A DNA stretch of 64,000 nt from Paenibacillus sp. MBLB1832 (GCF_032271945.1 NZ_CP130319.1:3057001-3121000), one strand, 5' to 3'; shown: positions 51,373-60,076, counted from the stretch's first letter. A program made the numbers and translations. The notes: generated from the sequence alone by a model not told the origin.

Positions 51373-52611
51373 TTAAAAAATCAAAGGAAACGCAACAGTC
51401 ACAATAGCTGCCCAGAGCCCGTAGAGCGGCAAGTACTTCGTAACCGCATCTTGGATCGGTGAGGGTCCTGTTTTATTTTGCAGAAAACGCAAATACGGCA
51501 GCAAAATCCAGATGAGATTGACCCAGATCAGGATGTTTATGCCTAAAACAGCAAGTCTGTTGGGCGAAATGCCATAGGAAGAAAGCCTGAACACAATAGC
51601 TGATAAAGCCACACAGTCAATGATCAGCGCAAGGACAATGAGGGCAAAATTGATATAATCGGAAAATGTTTTTTTCTCATCCGAGTTGCTTTCGGTAATG
51701 GAAAAAATCGTGACAGCCAACACACCAAGCAGTATGCCATTGAACGATAAAAGGAAATCGCGGTCCAAGAACGGGTTTTTACCGACTGAGATCACCGTGA
51801 TCAGATAGACCAACTGGGTGACTAATACAAGCGGACTAAAGATTTTGGCTATATACGGAACAATATTTTTGGCAAGCTTAAGGTTCTTGGATACCAGATA
51901 TGCAGCTACAATGGAGAGCCCAGCAGCACCGAATACGACGACATTCCTAAAATAAAAATCTTCGACATGCATGCCGACAAAACTAAATAACCGCATCGTT
52001 AATCCAAAAAGCAACATTCCGCATATAGCCATGCTGAGATAGAGAATGCCAAGTTCGCCATTCCACTTCAGATAAGCTAATCTTTTGCTGCCCCTGTCAT
52101 AGTCATTCCCTGTAAAGGCAAGCCCTACGACGACCCATAAGAAGATCGGCAGATGAATATACGCCAGCATCGTACTGTCTGTTTGCTCAAGCGGCAGCAG
52201 ATTCAGGAAAATCACAGAGAGTAGGAATGAAATTGCTAGGGTGTACACAATCTTTTTCCGCGGGGAATTATTGGTAACAAAGTAAATCGCCATGAAGGGA
52301 AGAACGCCAAACACAAGGTTTATCGGAGCAATTGCTTCCTTTTCGACAAACTGAAAGAGGATCCTCGTAATGACCCCAGCTAGAATGGCTAAAATGCCCA
52401 TTATGATAAAATCTTTCTGTATAAAAGACGCTTTCTCTGCCGTGTCGCCCTCTTTGAAATACAGTCTTTCGTGCCATGCGGCAAGCACCTGTGAATCAGG
52501 GTTTTGCTCCCAAGCGGAGGAGAATGACCTTTTAAAAGCTTCAGGGTCCCTTCTAAACATCCTCTCCAGCTCATGGGGGTTCGATAAATGTTCAATAATC
52601 GGATTATTCAT
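51373..52611 (-). CDS. Polytopic membrane protein, possibly DUF4153-like
   Basis: A 412-residue protein with a soluble N-terminus of about 70 residues and roughly eleven membrane helices. The soluble part contains 'ERMFRRDPEAFKRSFSSAWE', and charged loops such as 'GNDYDRGSKRLAYLKWNGEL' separate helix blocks. The profile recalls DUF4153 proteins, though I am not certain. Start ATG at 52611 is next to GAGGAC and GGGAGG. It lies nine bases after an XRE regulator gene, itself ten bases after a DUF2975 gene, so the three form an operon. Function unknown. Confidence 0.6.
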   Translation of the reverse strand: MNNPIIEHLSNPHELERMFRRDPEAFKRSFSSAWEQNPDSQVLAAWHERLYFKEGDTAEKASFIQKDFIIMGILAILAGVITRILFQFVEKEAIAPINLVFGVLPFMAIYFVTNNSPRKKIVYTLAISFLLSVIFLNLLPLEQTDSTMLAYIHLPIFLWVVVGLAFTGNDYDRGSKRLAYLKWNGELGILYLSMAICGMLLFGLTMRLFSFVGMHVEDFYFRNVVVFGAAGLSIVAAYLVSKNLKLAKNIVPYIAKIFSPLVLVTQLVYLITVISVGKNPFLDRDFLLSFNGILLGVLAVTIFSITESNSDEKKTFSDYINFALIVLALIIDCVALSAIVFRLSSYGISPNRLAVLGINILIWVNLIWILLPYLRFLQNKTGPSPIQDAVTKYLPLYGLWAAIVTVAFPLIF

Positions 52612-52620
52612 GTCCTCGTG

Positions 52621-52836
52621 TTACCTCCCTTCGTCCATTCTATATTCTAAAATATCGCCGGGTTGACAATCTAACGCTTTGCAGATCGCCTCGAGCGTAG
52701 ATAATCGAATGGCTTTGGCCTTCCCATTTTTCAAAATCGAAAGATTAGCCATCGTGATGCCCACTCTTTCCGAAAGCTCGGTAACGCTCATTTTCCTCTT
52801 GGCCAGCATCACATCAACATTAATAATTATCGCCAT
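52621..52836 (-). CDS. Small XRE family transcriptional regulator (YozG-like)
   Basis: A 71-residue single-domain helix-turn-helix protein. 'MSVTELSERVGITMANLSIL' with 'KNGKAKAIRLSTLEAICKAL' is the XRE HTH, and 'CQPGDILEY' the usual tail. The start is ATG 52836, just after GAGGTG; the frame extends 17 codons into the upstream gene without support. Such regulators are very often paired with a DUF2975 membrane protein, as here, and probably control their own operon. Confidence 0.85.
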   Translation of the reverse strand: MAIIINVDVMLAKRKMSVTELSERVGITMANLSILKNGKAKAIRLSTLEAICKALDCQPGDILEYRMDEGR

Positions 52837-52846
52837 GGGAGTCACC

Positions 52847-53329
52847 TCAGATCGTAAGATCATTTTCAGATTTAATATCGATGGCATTTTTCAAAAGCTT
52901 CTGAAGAACAGCAGCAAATACAGCGATCACCATAGAGGCAAAAATCATAACCATGCCGATAACAATGACACCTGGGGCATCGTCCCTCTCCCCAAATAGA
53001 TAGAAGAGCGGCATACCAAGCACATACAAACCAGCGATCGTGAATGCACAGTATTTGATTTTCTTGAGTGCCTCGACAGATAATTCCGAGAATGCGTGGT
53101 TCTTGTCAATATAGGTTAAAAGTTTAAAGGATTGATACAACGCAATGTAAAACGGTATCGCCGAAGCGTACAAATCGATCATTAACAGATACTTCAACGC
53201 ACTAAAATTCGGATACAATTCTAAGGCATATGCTGCTATTTCCGGCACCACAAATATGCACAAAGCAAGCACCGGCAATCCCATCAAAATGATCGTCACC
53301 TTTAAAAAGAGTGTTGTTCCGCGTTCCAT
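52847..53329 (-). CDS. DUF2975 family membrane protein
   Basis: A 160-residue protein with four membrane helices (about 10-32, 52-72, 92-112 and 122-145) and the DUF2975 mid-region 'LLTYIDKNHAFSELSVEALK', in which a cytoplasmic loop precedes helix 3. The start is ATG 53329 with GAGG seven bases upstream; a GTG three codons earlier overlaps that site. It is first in the three-gene cassette with the XRE regulator and the large membrane protein. The partnership suggests membrane sensing coupled to the small regulator, which is inferred. Confidence 0.78.
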   Translation of the reverse strand: MERGTTLFLKVTIILMGLPVLALCIFVVPEIAAYALELYPNFSALKYLLMIDLYASAIPFYIALYQSFKLLTYIDKNHAFSELSVEALKKIKYCAFTIAGLYVLGMPLFYLFGERDDAPGVIVIGMVMIFASMVIAVFAAVLQKLLKNAIDIKSENDLTI

Positions 53330-53468
53330 CACTCGCACCTCAATTCGTTAATTTTACATTGAATTTAACATAATATTTATCGTTTTACAATATATTTTGA
53401 TTGTTTTCATGGATATGTCTTATTGGAGTTTGATAGGTGGCTAACTGTTAGGGGTCGGAATAAACAAT

Positions 53469-53505
53469 AAAAAGCCACTCCGATTAGATTCGGAAGTGAC
53501 TTTTT
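53469..53505 (-). terminator. Terminator after the acyl-CoA thioesterase gene
   Basis: AAGCCACTCCGA faces TCGGAAGTGACTT with one bulge, and T runs flank it. On the minus strand it follows the thioesterase stop by ten bases. Confidence 0.6.
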
Positions 53506-53515
53506 GGCGTTATTT

Positions 53516-53989
53516 TTACAGTCGGGATTCCTTGCGAAGCTTACGAGCCGTGAACCGCGCCTCGGCGGATTCAAACAATCGCTTCTCTTCCTCTGTTTCC
53601 GCTACAATACCTGGCACAGGCGTCGGCTGCCCATTCTCGTCTAAGGCGACGAAGGTCAGGAATGCGTTCGCAGTGCGCTTTTTATCACCTGTCAGCAAAT
53701 TCTCTGACTCGATTTTCACAAAAACTTCCATCGAGCTTCGATGGGTCCATGTGACGAATGCTTCCAACTGAATTGCTTCTCCCAACTTAACAGGAGCAAA
53801 AAAGTCCAAGCTGTCACTCGAAGCGGTGACAACACTTTTACGGCAATGACGCATAGACGCAATGGTTGCAACTTTATCGATATATTGCATGACGCGACCG
53901 CCGAACACGGTATTATGATAATTCGTATCCGCGGGTAATATGATTTCCGTTAACACGGTACGTGACAGTCTTGCTGCTTTTGGTTCCAT
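53516..53989 (-). CDS. Acyl-CoA thioesterase, hotdog fold (YkhA-like)
   Basis: A 157-residue cytosolic acyl-CoA thioesterase of the YkhA/YciA/BACH group. 'MTEIILPADTNYHNTVFGGRVMQYIDKVATI' style motifs are visible in parts: 'ILPADTNYHNTVFGGRVMQY' with the catalytic Asp/Asn region, 'SDSLDFFAPVKLGEAIQL' and 'VTWTHRSSMEVFVKIESENL'. The enzyme hydrolyses medium- or long-chain acyl-CoA. Start ATG at 53989 follows GGAGG. It is a single gene with a terminator on its 3' side and two hairpins upstream. Confidence 0.88.
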   Translation of the reverse strand: MEPKAARLSRTVLTEIILPADTNYHNTVFGGRVMQYIDKVATIASMRHCRKSVVTASSDSLDFFAPVKLGEAIQLEAFVTWTHRSSMEVFVKIESENLLTGDKKRTANAFLTFVALDENGQPTPVPGIVAETEEEKRLFESAEARFTARKLRKESRL

Positions 53990-54052
53990 ACGGCTTGCCT
54001 CCAGATGATGACCTCAGATGTACAGGCACTGCTGTCATACAGTTTTTTCCAC

Positions 54053-54096
54053 ATAAGAAAGTATAAGTTTTCGACTTCCGAAAACAGCTTTCTTAT
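54053..54096. terminator. Long two-stem hairpin upstream of the thioesterase gene
   Basis: ATAAGAAAG pairs with CTTTCTTAT and, nested inside, GTTTTCG pairs with CGAAAAC, giving 16 paired bases with small asymmetric loops. It lies 57 bases after the first hairpin that ends purT and 64 bases before the thioesterase start. It may be a backup terminator or a leader structure. Confidence 0.45.
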
Positions 54097-54110
54097 TGGC
54101 GATAAAACCT

Positions 54111-54155
54111 ACCTCTAAACGCGGTCGCTCATCTTTGAATGGCCTCGATAGAGGT
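54111..54155 (-). terminator. Terminator after purT
   Basis: On the minus strand ACCTCTA pairs with TAGAGGT around a 31-base loop, followed by AGGTTTTATC. It starts five bases after the purT stop. Confidence 0.5.
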
Positions 54156-54159
54156 TTTC

Positions 54160-55338
54160 TCACTCGTAGCTCAGGGTGAGCTGACTTGCGGCTTCCTTCG
54201 CGTACTTGCGCGCTTGTTCCACAGTTTCTCCAGAACTCAAGGCCACCGCCATGCGGCGTCCTACCTTCGTTTCTGGCTTGCCGAAGATACGAACTTGCGT
54301 GTTCGGGACGGTTAGCGCTTTATCGATCCCACTAATGGTATATTCAACTTGCTCGCGATCTGCTTTCAAGGTGTAGCTGGCACCTGGCGTCAACAGGCGG
54401 ACACCTGTGATCGGGAAACCAAGAATGGCTCTTGCATGTAAAGCGAATTCGCTTAAATCTTGCGTCGCCATCGTCACCATACCCGTATCATGCGGGCGAG
54501 GCGATACTTCACTGAAGTAGACGCCGTCAGCTGTCAAGAACAGTTCCACGCCGTACAGACCATGTCCGCCAAGTGCGTCCGTTATTGTTTTGGCCATATG
54601 CTGCGCATCCATAATTTGCTGTTCACTCATCGTGTGCGGCTGCCAGGACTCAATGTAGTCGCCGTCTTTCTGGATGTGGCCGATCGGCTCACAGTAGGTT
54701 GTACCAGAAACGGAACGAACAGTCAACAAAGTGATTTCCGATTCAAAATGAATAAACTCTTCTACGATCACGCGAGCATTTTTGGCGCGCCCGCCTTCCA
54801 TGGCGATGTTCCATGAATCTTCGACGTTCTCAGGCGTACGGCAAACGCTTTGGCCTTTGCCTGAGGAGCTCATAATCGGCTTAATCACGCACGGTGTTCC
54901 GATTTTTGCAACGGCAGCATGAAGTTCTTCTAAGCTATTCGCGAATTCATATTGGGCTGTGCGTAGTCCTAATGTTTCAGATGCTAGACGACGGATGCCT
55001 TCGCGATCCATCGTTAAGCGGGAAGCATTCGCAGTCGGGATGACTCGGTAGCCTTCCTTTTCAAGCTCAACTAATACGTGAGTAGCAATCGCTTCAATTT
55101 CGGGTACGATGAGATCTGGACGTTCCTGCTCGATAACAGCACGAAGCTGTTCCCCATCCAACATGGATATAACATGACTCCGATGCGCGACCTGCATGGC
55201 AGGCGCATTCGCGTAACGGTCAACGGCAATCGTTTCGATCCCTAAACGCTGCGCTTCGATAATCACTTCTTTACCAAGTTCACCTGAACCAAGTAACATA
55301 ATTTTCTTTGCTTGATGCGATAATGGTGCTCCGTACAT
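54160..55338 (-). CDS. purT: Formate-dependent phosphoribosylglycinamide formyltransferase
   Basis: A 392-residue ATP-grasp enzyme that makes formyl-GAR from GAR, formate and ATP in purine synthesis, an alternative to folate-dependent PurN. The N-terminal domain shows '[20 protein letters not shown]' and '[16 protein letters not shown]'. ATP-grasp motifs include '[20 protein letters not shown]' near 150-170 and '[20 protein letters not shown]' near 260-285. Start ATG at 55338 has AGGGGGA ten bases upstream. It is monocistronic. The 183-base leader (55339-55521) shows no purine riboswitch core. Confidence 0.95.
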   Translation of the reverse strand: MYGAPLSHQAKKIMLLGSGELGKEVIIEAQRLGIETIAVDRYANAPAMQVAHRSHVISMLDGEQLRAVIEQERPDLIVPEIEAIATHVLVELEKEGYRVIPTANASRLTMDREGIRRLASETLGLRTAQYEFANSLEELHAAVAKIGTPCVIKPIMSSSGKGQSVCRTPENVEDSWNIAMEGGRAKNARVIVEEFIHFESEITLLTVRSVSGTTYCEPIGHIQKDGDYIESWQPHTMSEQQIMDAQHMAKTITDALGGHGLYGVELFLTADGVYFSEVSPRPHDTGMVTMATQDLSEFALHARAILGFPITGVRLLTPGASYTLKADREQVEYTISGIDKALTVPNTQVRIFGKPETKVGRRMAVALSSGETVEQARKYAKEAASQLTLSYE

Positions 55339-55521
55339 GTGCGATTGGTCCCCCTAAAATAAAATGAATGTATGTAATGAATTATGGATGAAAAAAATAA
55401 TCGATTCCGCTTCTTTGTCGGAGGTTGGCGAAATTTGCCGTTATGAACCCTGATCTATTGTACTGGATTTCTTAGGTAAAAGAAAGATCACATCGCTGAA
55501 ATGCAGAGTTAGCGCGTCCAT

Positions 55522-57447
55522 TCAGCTCTGAATCGATTGCAGCAGCAGTCTGCGCAGAATAGGCACTAATTGCTCGGAGAGTTTCTCCACATTCGGTACC
55601 ACGATGGAGCTTCGCCCATACATATTGCGCATGGCGATAACTTCCGTTTCATGTACAGCACCATTCGCTAGAAAAACACTAATCACCTCGATGCCGAGCC
55701 GTCTTGCTTGCAGGACAGCTTCGTGCGTATCCAGAATGCCGATATCGTTATAATGGGCTGCCGAAGGCTCACCATCCGAGAACACAAGGAGGATCCGTTG
55801 CCGCTCTGTGCGCCGCAGCAGCCGCTTCGTCATCTCGCGGATGGCAAAGCCATCGCGATTATCTTGCTGCGGCTCAAGCCCCATCAGAGCCGCCCCAACG
55901 CCCACCGCGAGGCAGGAGCTGAAATCAACCGCAACCTGGAACAGGTTGGGCGCCTCCTGCTCGGTCACGCGGTCCGCGTCTTCCCAGAATCCCACAATTT
56001 CGTGGGGGATTCGTAAGGAGAGCAGGGTCTCGTGAAAGAGCACGAGACCGAGCTTCGTCTCGTCCATTTTGTCATACATGGACGCAGAGCAGTCGACCAG
56101 CAGCGAGAACGCTGCGTCGAGCTGCGGGACTGGCGCCTGCTTCTTGTAAAAGAGGCGCGGCAGCTCCTGTGTTACGGCTCGCGTCAGCCGCTTGTCGAGC
56201 CGGCCGAACCTGCGATCGCCGCGCGGGGCGATCCGCTTCTGCTCCAGCGTGCGCCGTATCGCACGCTGGAGTGCTTTCGCGAGCGGCGCTGCGCGCTCGC
56301 GGAGGCGCCTGAACCCGTCCTCCTGCGAAGCAGTAGGACGTTCAGGCAAGAGCCAGGTCGCCGTCGCGAACGCGGCGACCTCGCCTTCGCCGTGCCCCGC
56401 CGCAGGGGGCACGGCAAGCCCTTGGCGCCGCTCAGCGGCGGCGCCGGTGCGCTGGGCGCGCTGCGAGCGCCCCTGGGTGATGGCGAGCGCCCCATCGGCG
56501 GCATCGCCCTCACGGGGCGCAGAGCCCTGCGCGGCTGTGCGTGAGCCGCGCTCGAGCTCGAACCGCAGCAGCCCAGGGCTGTGGTCCTGACTCTCGCGGT
56601 GCCAAGTCGGCAGCCGCTCTTGGCCCTGCAACTGACGCTCCCCTTCCTGCGCGGGGAGCACATCATCGTTCGCGAGCCGCTTCGCGCGTTTGAGCTCGCC
56701 TTTATAATCCGCAGGCAGCGGTTCCTCTGTCCCGCTTCCAAGCTGCATCCAGAAATAAGCCGACACAGCATCCTTCAGGAGCCATCCTGAAAGCTCGTCC
56801 ATCATTTGCCAGCATAACGCCGCGACATCAGCTGTATACCTAGCTTCTTCCATTTGCTCGAGATAACGATATGATCCTGACATCCACCTGCTCATTTGAC
56901 CGCCTTCTAGCGCATCCAATTCCGCCTGCCACGATTTCCCTGTAAACCACCCATACACCAATAGCAGCAGCGCATCAGCTAACTCGCCTTTGTTCAAATG
57001 TGTGCGCAGCTTATGGTGAAAGTATCCACCTAAGAGTCGATGCCGATGAGCAAAAACAGCTCCCATCCCTGGCCGCATCCCCCGACAAATGCGTTCCAAC
57101 CTCATGTCTTCGCAGAGGGCGAACAGACTGTTCGCTAACTTCGGCAACTTCGCCGTGGAACAATAAAGTAAATATTCTCTAACCGTTTCTCTACCTGTAA
57201 ACCATGCACTTCCCAAACAACGAAGATACACATCGCTCTTCATGCCAGCTGTCTTATCTGGCAATGCATAATCCCACCAAAATTGACTAACCGCCATATG
57301 GGATTCAGATTCCTCATAATGAGCATGAAAGCCAGCTTCCACTTCAAGCTTGCCTCGTTTCGTAAATAAACGTGCCAAATCCACCAACTGCATATGCAGC
57401 ATGGCATCAATTTTATCATCCAGCCTGCTCAGATTCCCGACGAACAT
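55522..57447 (-). CDS. yojO: VWA-domain protein partner of a MoxR ATPase (YojO-like)
   Basis: A 641-residue protein with an all-alpha N-terminal region (about 1-250), a long low-complexity Arg/Ala/Gly/Gln-rich linker (about 285-385), and a C-terminal von Willebrand A domain. The VWA metal site reads 'LLVDCSASMYDKMDETKLGL' (DxSxS near 445), with 'LVFSDGEPSAAHYNDIGILD' near 560. The linker DNA (about 56,180-56,560) is much more GC-rich than its surroundings. The layout matches B. subtilis YojO and the NorD/CobT-type chelatase-like partners of MoxR ATPases, which remodel or insert metals into enzymes. The start is three bases after yojN with no ribosome site, so translation is coupled. Confidence 0.82.
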   Translation of the reverse strand: MFVGNLSRLDDKIDAMLHMQLVDLARLFTKRGKLEVEAGFHAHYEESESHMAVSQFWWDYALPDKTAGMKSDVYLRCLGSAWFTGRETVREYLLYCSTAKLPKLANSLFALCEDMRLERICRGMRPGMGAVFAHRHRLLGGYFHHKLRTHLNKGELADALLLLVYGWFTGKSWQAELDALEGGQMSRWMSGSYRYLEQMEEARYTADVAALCWQMMDELSGWLLKDAVSAYFWMQLGSGTEEPLPADYKGELKRAKRLANDDVLPAQEGERQLQGQERLPTWHRESQDHSPGLLRFELERGSRTAAQGSAPREGDAADGALAITQGRSQRAQRTGAAAERRQGLAVPPAAGHGEGEVAAFATATWLLPERPTASQEDGFRRLRERAAPLAKALQRAIRRTLEQKRIAPRGDRRFGRLDKRLTRAVTQELPRLFYKKQAPVPQLDAAFSLLVDCSASMYDKMDETKLGLVLFHETLLSLRIPHEIVGFWEDADRVTEQEAPNLFQVAVDFSSCLAVGVGAALMGLEPQQDNRDGFAIREMTKRLLRRTERQRILLVFSDGEPSAAHYNDIGILDTHEAVLQARRLGIEVISVFLANGAVHETEVIAMRNMYGRSSIVVPNVEKLSEQLVPILRRLLLQSIQS

Positions 57448-57450
57448 AGC

Positions 57451-58338
57451 TTATACGAACGTTTCAGCGATATTAAGCACGGCTGCACGTTCCCTTTCAT
57501 CTTCCAATTTATCTGCAATAGCACGCGTAATCGCACGTATTGGCGGAATATATGCCGCTAAATCACACGCATCTAGCAACGCTCGGATCGACCCTGCTTC
57601 ATCTGGCAATTGACCCATTTCGATAAGCGACAGCATATCCGCAGACAGTTTGACGAACGTACGAAGCAGCTTCTCATCGCGCAGTTTGCTGCGGCTTTTT
57701 AACAATTGGAACAATACATCGCCTTGAAGATAAGGGACCTCGATCGTCACAAATCGATTCTTCAACGCCTCATTTAACGGCACAGTGCCGATATAGCCTT
57801 CATTAATGGCCGCCACGACGCGGAAATTAGCATGTGCCGTCAACACTTCGCCAGTAAACGGATTCGTGATCGATCTGCGATGATCCAGCACTCCATTAAT
57901 TAATGGCAAGGTCTCAGGCTTCGCCATATTGATCTCATCGATATACAAGAGATGTCCATTCGTCATCGCCTTCGTGATCGGTCCAGGTACGAAAATGATT
58001 TGGCTTCTCCCCTGCTCATCATGTATTAATGTTTTGAAACCGAGCAACGCTTCCGCATCCAAATCCGTGGAGCAATTGACGCTATGCATTGGGAGATTAT
58101 AAAGCGCAGACACATGCTCAGCGAGCTTGGTTTTCCCTGAACCCGTAGGACCTTTCAGCAGGACGTTTTTGCCTAGGTAAAGGGAAAGCAACGCATCCGT
58201 AAGAATGTCCTCTGACGGTGCTTCATACGCTGCGTTTCCCACTAAGCGACGGTCTTCTTCTGTATGAACAATTGCTTTCCGTTCGTCCAAATAAGCGTGA
58301 ATCTCTCCAGGCATGCCGTACATCGTTTTCATTTCCAT
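57451..58338 (-). CDS. yojN: MoxR-type AAA+ ATPase (YojN-like)
   Basis: A 295-residue AAA+ protein. Walker A is 'LLKGPTGSGKTKLAEHVSAL' near 57-76 and Walker B 'LLYIDEINMAKPETLPLING' near 128-147, with the sensor region 'RVVAAINEGYIGTVPLNEAL' and Arg finger 'KNRFVTIEVPYL' near 185-220. Such ATPases work with a VWA partner to activate metalloenzymes (NorQ/NorD, CbbQ/CbbO). The start is taken at ATG 58338, 12 bases after AGGAAGG, or ATG 58332. It is co-transcribed with yojO (3-base gap). No target enzyme is encoded beside it. Confidence 0.88.
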   Translation of the reverse strand: MEMKTMYGMPGEIHAYLDERKAIVHTEEDRRLVGNAAYEAPSEDILTDALLSLYLGKNVLLKGPTGSGKTKLAEHVSALYNLPMHSVNCSTDLDAEALLGFKTLIHDEQGRSQIIFVPGPITKAMTNGHLLYIDEINMAKPETLPLINGVLDHRRSITNPFTGEVLTAHANFRVVAAINEGYIGTVPLNEALKNRFVTIEVPYLQGDVLFQLLKSRSKLRDEKLLRTFVKLSADMLSLIEMGQLPDEAGSIRALLDACDLAAYIPPIRAITRAIADKLEDERERAAVLNIAETFV

Positions 58339-58409
58339 AACTTCAAAATCCCTTCCTGATTGCAATATCTCCTTACTATTTATCAGGAAAGCACATATTG
58401 TCAAGCTAC

Positions 58410-58622
58410 TTAGTTGAACCATGGCTCCTCAATAATGGCATGTGCATAGAACGCAATCGCTTCCCCGCACCGAGGACAACTGGGCTTGCTGGGAGATTCG
58501 TTATAATAGTGGGCCAAGCTATAAGCTGTTTCATAGTTAATGGCGACCATCACATCATCTGGATGTACATATTCACATGCGCGCGAGCTGCAATAAGCAC
58601 GAACTTTGAACTTGTTACTCAT
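58410..58622 (-). CDS. Small Cys-rich protein with zinc-ribbon-like motifs, 70 residues
   Basis: A short protein with Cys residues in 'AYCSSRACEYV' and 'PSCPRCGEAIAFYAHAI', which may form one zinc site. It is otherwise unrecognised. It starts at ATG 58622, one base after the stop of the lipoprotein gene, with no separate ribosome site, so it is probably translated by coupling. It ends 71 bases before the yojN start, on the same strand. Confidence 0.6.
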   Translation of the reverse strand: MSNKFKVRAYCSSRACEYVHPDDVMVAINYETAYSLAHYYNESPSKPSCPRCGEAIAFYAHAIIEEPWFN

Positions 58623-58623
58623 A

Positions 58624-59280
58624 TCATTGGCTTACTGGAAACGCATATTGGACCATCGTATTAAACTCGTTCAGGTAAGTCTCCATGCGTTTGTTATTGC
58701 GCTGTTGCATGTCATAATACATCATTCGACTGACAAAAAGCGGATTCGAAGACATAAACACCGTTGAATCTGGATAGATACGGGTCAACATGTGGCGAAT
58801 AGCTTGGCTCGTTTCCGTCGGGATCGGCTTTGCTGTTACCCAATCCATTTGCGCGCCTTTGCCTGATCCGAATAAACCCGCTTCCTTCGCAGGATCATTC
58901 GTTTTACTTAAATCTTTGGCCGTCTGATCGGCCCCTTTCTCTTTCGCTTCCCCCAAATCAACAGCTACATAAATATGCTTATCGGTCATGGCAACCGCCG
59001 TCGAACCGAGATGCGCAACTTGCATCAATTGATCGGCTAATTCACGATTCATCGATAAATAAGAGATTCGCGGCTGTGGATCATCTTGCGCTTTCGCTTG
59101 CTGTGAAGGGGATGACATGTCCAGTACAGTATGTTTTTGATCATTTTCACTTTTATCGGCTAATCCCGTACTTTGAATAGATACAGACGCTTTCTTAGCG
59201 TGAATGCCATCCCACGAGGAACATCCTGTAAGTGTCCAAAACGCAACCGCCATCATCGTGTACATCGTAAACTTTTTCAA
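58624..59280 (-). CDS. YhcN/YlaJ-like sporulation lipoprotein
   Basis: A 218-residue lipoprotein. The TTG start at 59280, six bases after AGGGGGA, gives a signal peptide with lipobox 'LTGCSS' (lipid Cys near 19). The longer frame from 59313 puts charged residues before it and lacks a site. The mature part has 'ADQLMQVAHLGSTAVAMTDK' and 'HIYVAVDL', features of the YhcN/YlaJ sporulation lipoprotein domain, which in Bacillus is linked to spore outgrowth. A charged stretch near 115-145 interrupts the domain. It precedes the Cys-rich ORF. Confidence 0.72.
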   Translation of the reverse strand: MKKFTMYTMMAVAFWTLTGCSSWDGIHAKKASVSIQSTGLADKSENDQKHTVLDMSSPSQQAKAQDDPQPRISYLSMNRELADQLMQVAHLGSTAVAMTDKHIYVAVDLGEAKEKGADQTAKDLSKTNDPAKEAGLFGSGKGAQMDWVTAKPIPTETSQAIRHMLTRIYPDSTVFMSSNPLFVSRMMYYDMQQRNNKRMETYLNEFNTMVQYAFPVSQ

Positions 59281-59313
59281 CAGAATTCCCCCTATGTCTC
59301 TATCTATATCCAA

Positions 59314-59469
59314 TTAGTTATTTAAACGATCAGCGTTTTCTTTCGCGTAGGCGATGAGTGTGACATCATACCCTAATTCCTCTTTCATACGTGACTCCAA
59401 ATCTCGCAGATCTTGCATTAAACCTTCAGGTACCCCTAAATTAGCAAAATGATATGCGTCCATGTCCAA
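59314..59469 (-). CDS. Small hypothetical protein, 51 residues
   Basis: A short ORF below common length cut-offs: 'MDMDAYHFANLGVPEGLMQD' then 'LRDLESRMKEELGYDVTLIA' and 'YAKENADRLNN'. It is acidic and helical, without Cys or membrane segment. The start is TTG 59469, six bases after GGAGGGTG, and the ribosome site is among the best here. It ends 34 bases before the start of the sporulation lipoprotein gene on the same strand, so the two are probably co-transcribed. The regular helical composition supports a real gene. Function unknown. Confidence 0.65.
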   Translation of the reverse strand: MDMDAYHFANLGVPEGLMQDLRDLESRMKEELGYDVTLIAYAKENADRLNN

Positions 59470-59554
59470 GTTAAGCACCCTCCTTTCCCATTACTCAAGT
59501 GTATGTAGTGTTAATATGGTCTATTTACCTTATTTTTACTAAACATTGAAGCAT

Positions 59555-59582
59555 GAAAAAACCGTCAGGCAACCCTGACGGC
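59555..59582 (-). terminator. Terminator after the 59.6 kb hypothetical gene
   Basis: On the minus strand CCGTCAGG pairs with CCTGACGG around a three-base loop, followed by TTTTTTC. Confidence 0.8.
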
Positions 59583-59596
59583 TCTTACGATAAATC

Positions 59597-60076
59597 TTAT
59601 TCGTCTCGTTTGCGGCTTTCGTCCATTTCTTCGAGCAGCTTGCGCACAGAGTCGGGATCAACTTGGCCCTGCTCATGAAATGCGCGAAGCTTATTCAGCA
59701 AGTCCGCCGCGACAGCTTCATCTTCCAATTGGTCCGCTTCATGCGAGGGATCCCACCAAATGTAATAGCCCTCAGGCCCATTTCGTAAAAATGAAGACTT
59801 CCAATGCTCGGGATATGCATACCCCTGTTCACCAAAAATAAAGCCCAACACATCATCGCTTTCTATCGGCATCAAGTAATGGAATGACTCCGGAACGCCT
59901 GTATTCGTGAAATCACGATGCATATAGGCATAGTGCAAATAATGCTCGCCTGTTACCGTATCTTTCACGACTTCATACAAATCCAACTCCGTTTGAAGTA
60001 ATTCCTTTACCGAAATGATCCGTTCGGCCATCACGTCTGCGGCAATTTTCTGCATGTGTGTCAATGATGCTTCCAA
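59597..60076 (-). CDS. Hypothetical acidic protein, about 159 residues
   Basis: A soluble acidic protein with aromatic-rich beta segments ('HYLHYAYMHRDFTNTGVPES', 'GFIFGEQGYAYPEHWKSSFL', 'GPEGYYIWWDPSHEADQLED') and an acidic helical tail. I do not recognise the family. The start is uncertain: GTG 60085 overlaps the ribosome site GAGGAGG, whereas TTG 60076 has it eight bases upstream and is preferred. It lies 30 bases after the TRIC-like channel gene on the same strand and ends at a good terminator. Confidence 0.65.
   Translation of the reverse strand: MEASLTHMQKIAADVMAERIISVKELLQTELDLYEVVKDTVTGEHYLHYAYMHRDFTNTGVPESFHYLMPIESDDVLGFIFGEQGYAYPEHWKSSFLRNGPEGYYIWWDPSHEADQLEDEAVAADLLNKLRAFHEQGQVDPDSVRKLLEEMDESRKRDE

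Noticed and set aside
55339..55521. Purine riboswitch upstream of purT
   Set aside because: The conserved core of the guanine/adenine aptamer is not visible in the leader.
56032..56590. Long frames in several registers through the GC-rich part of the YojO-like gene
   Set aside because: High GC removes stop codons in all frames; only the minus-strand frame continues into VWA and N-terminal domains.
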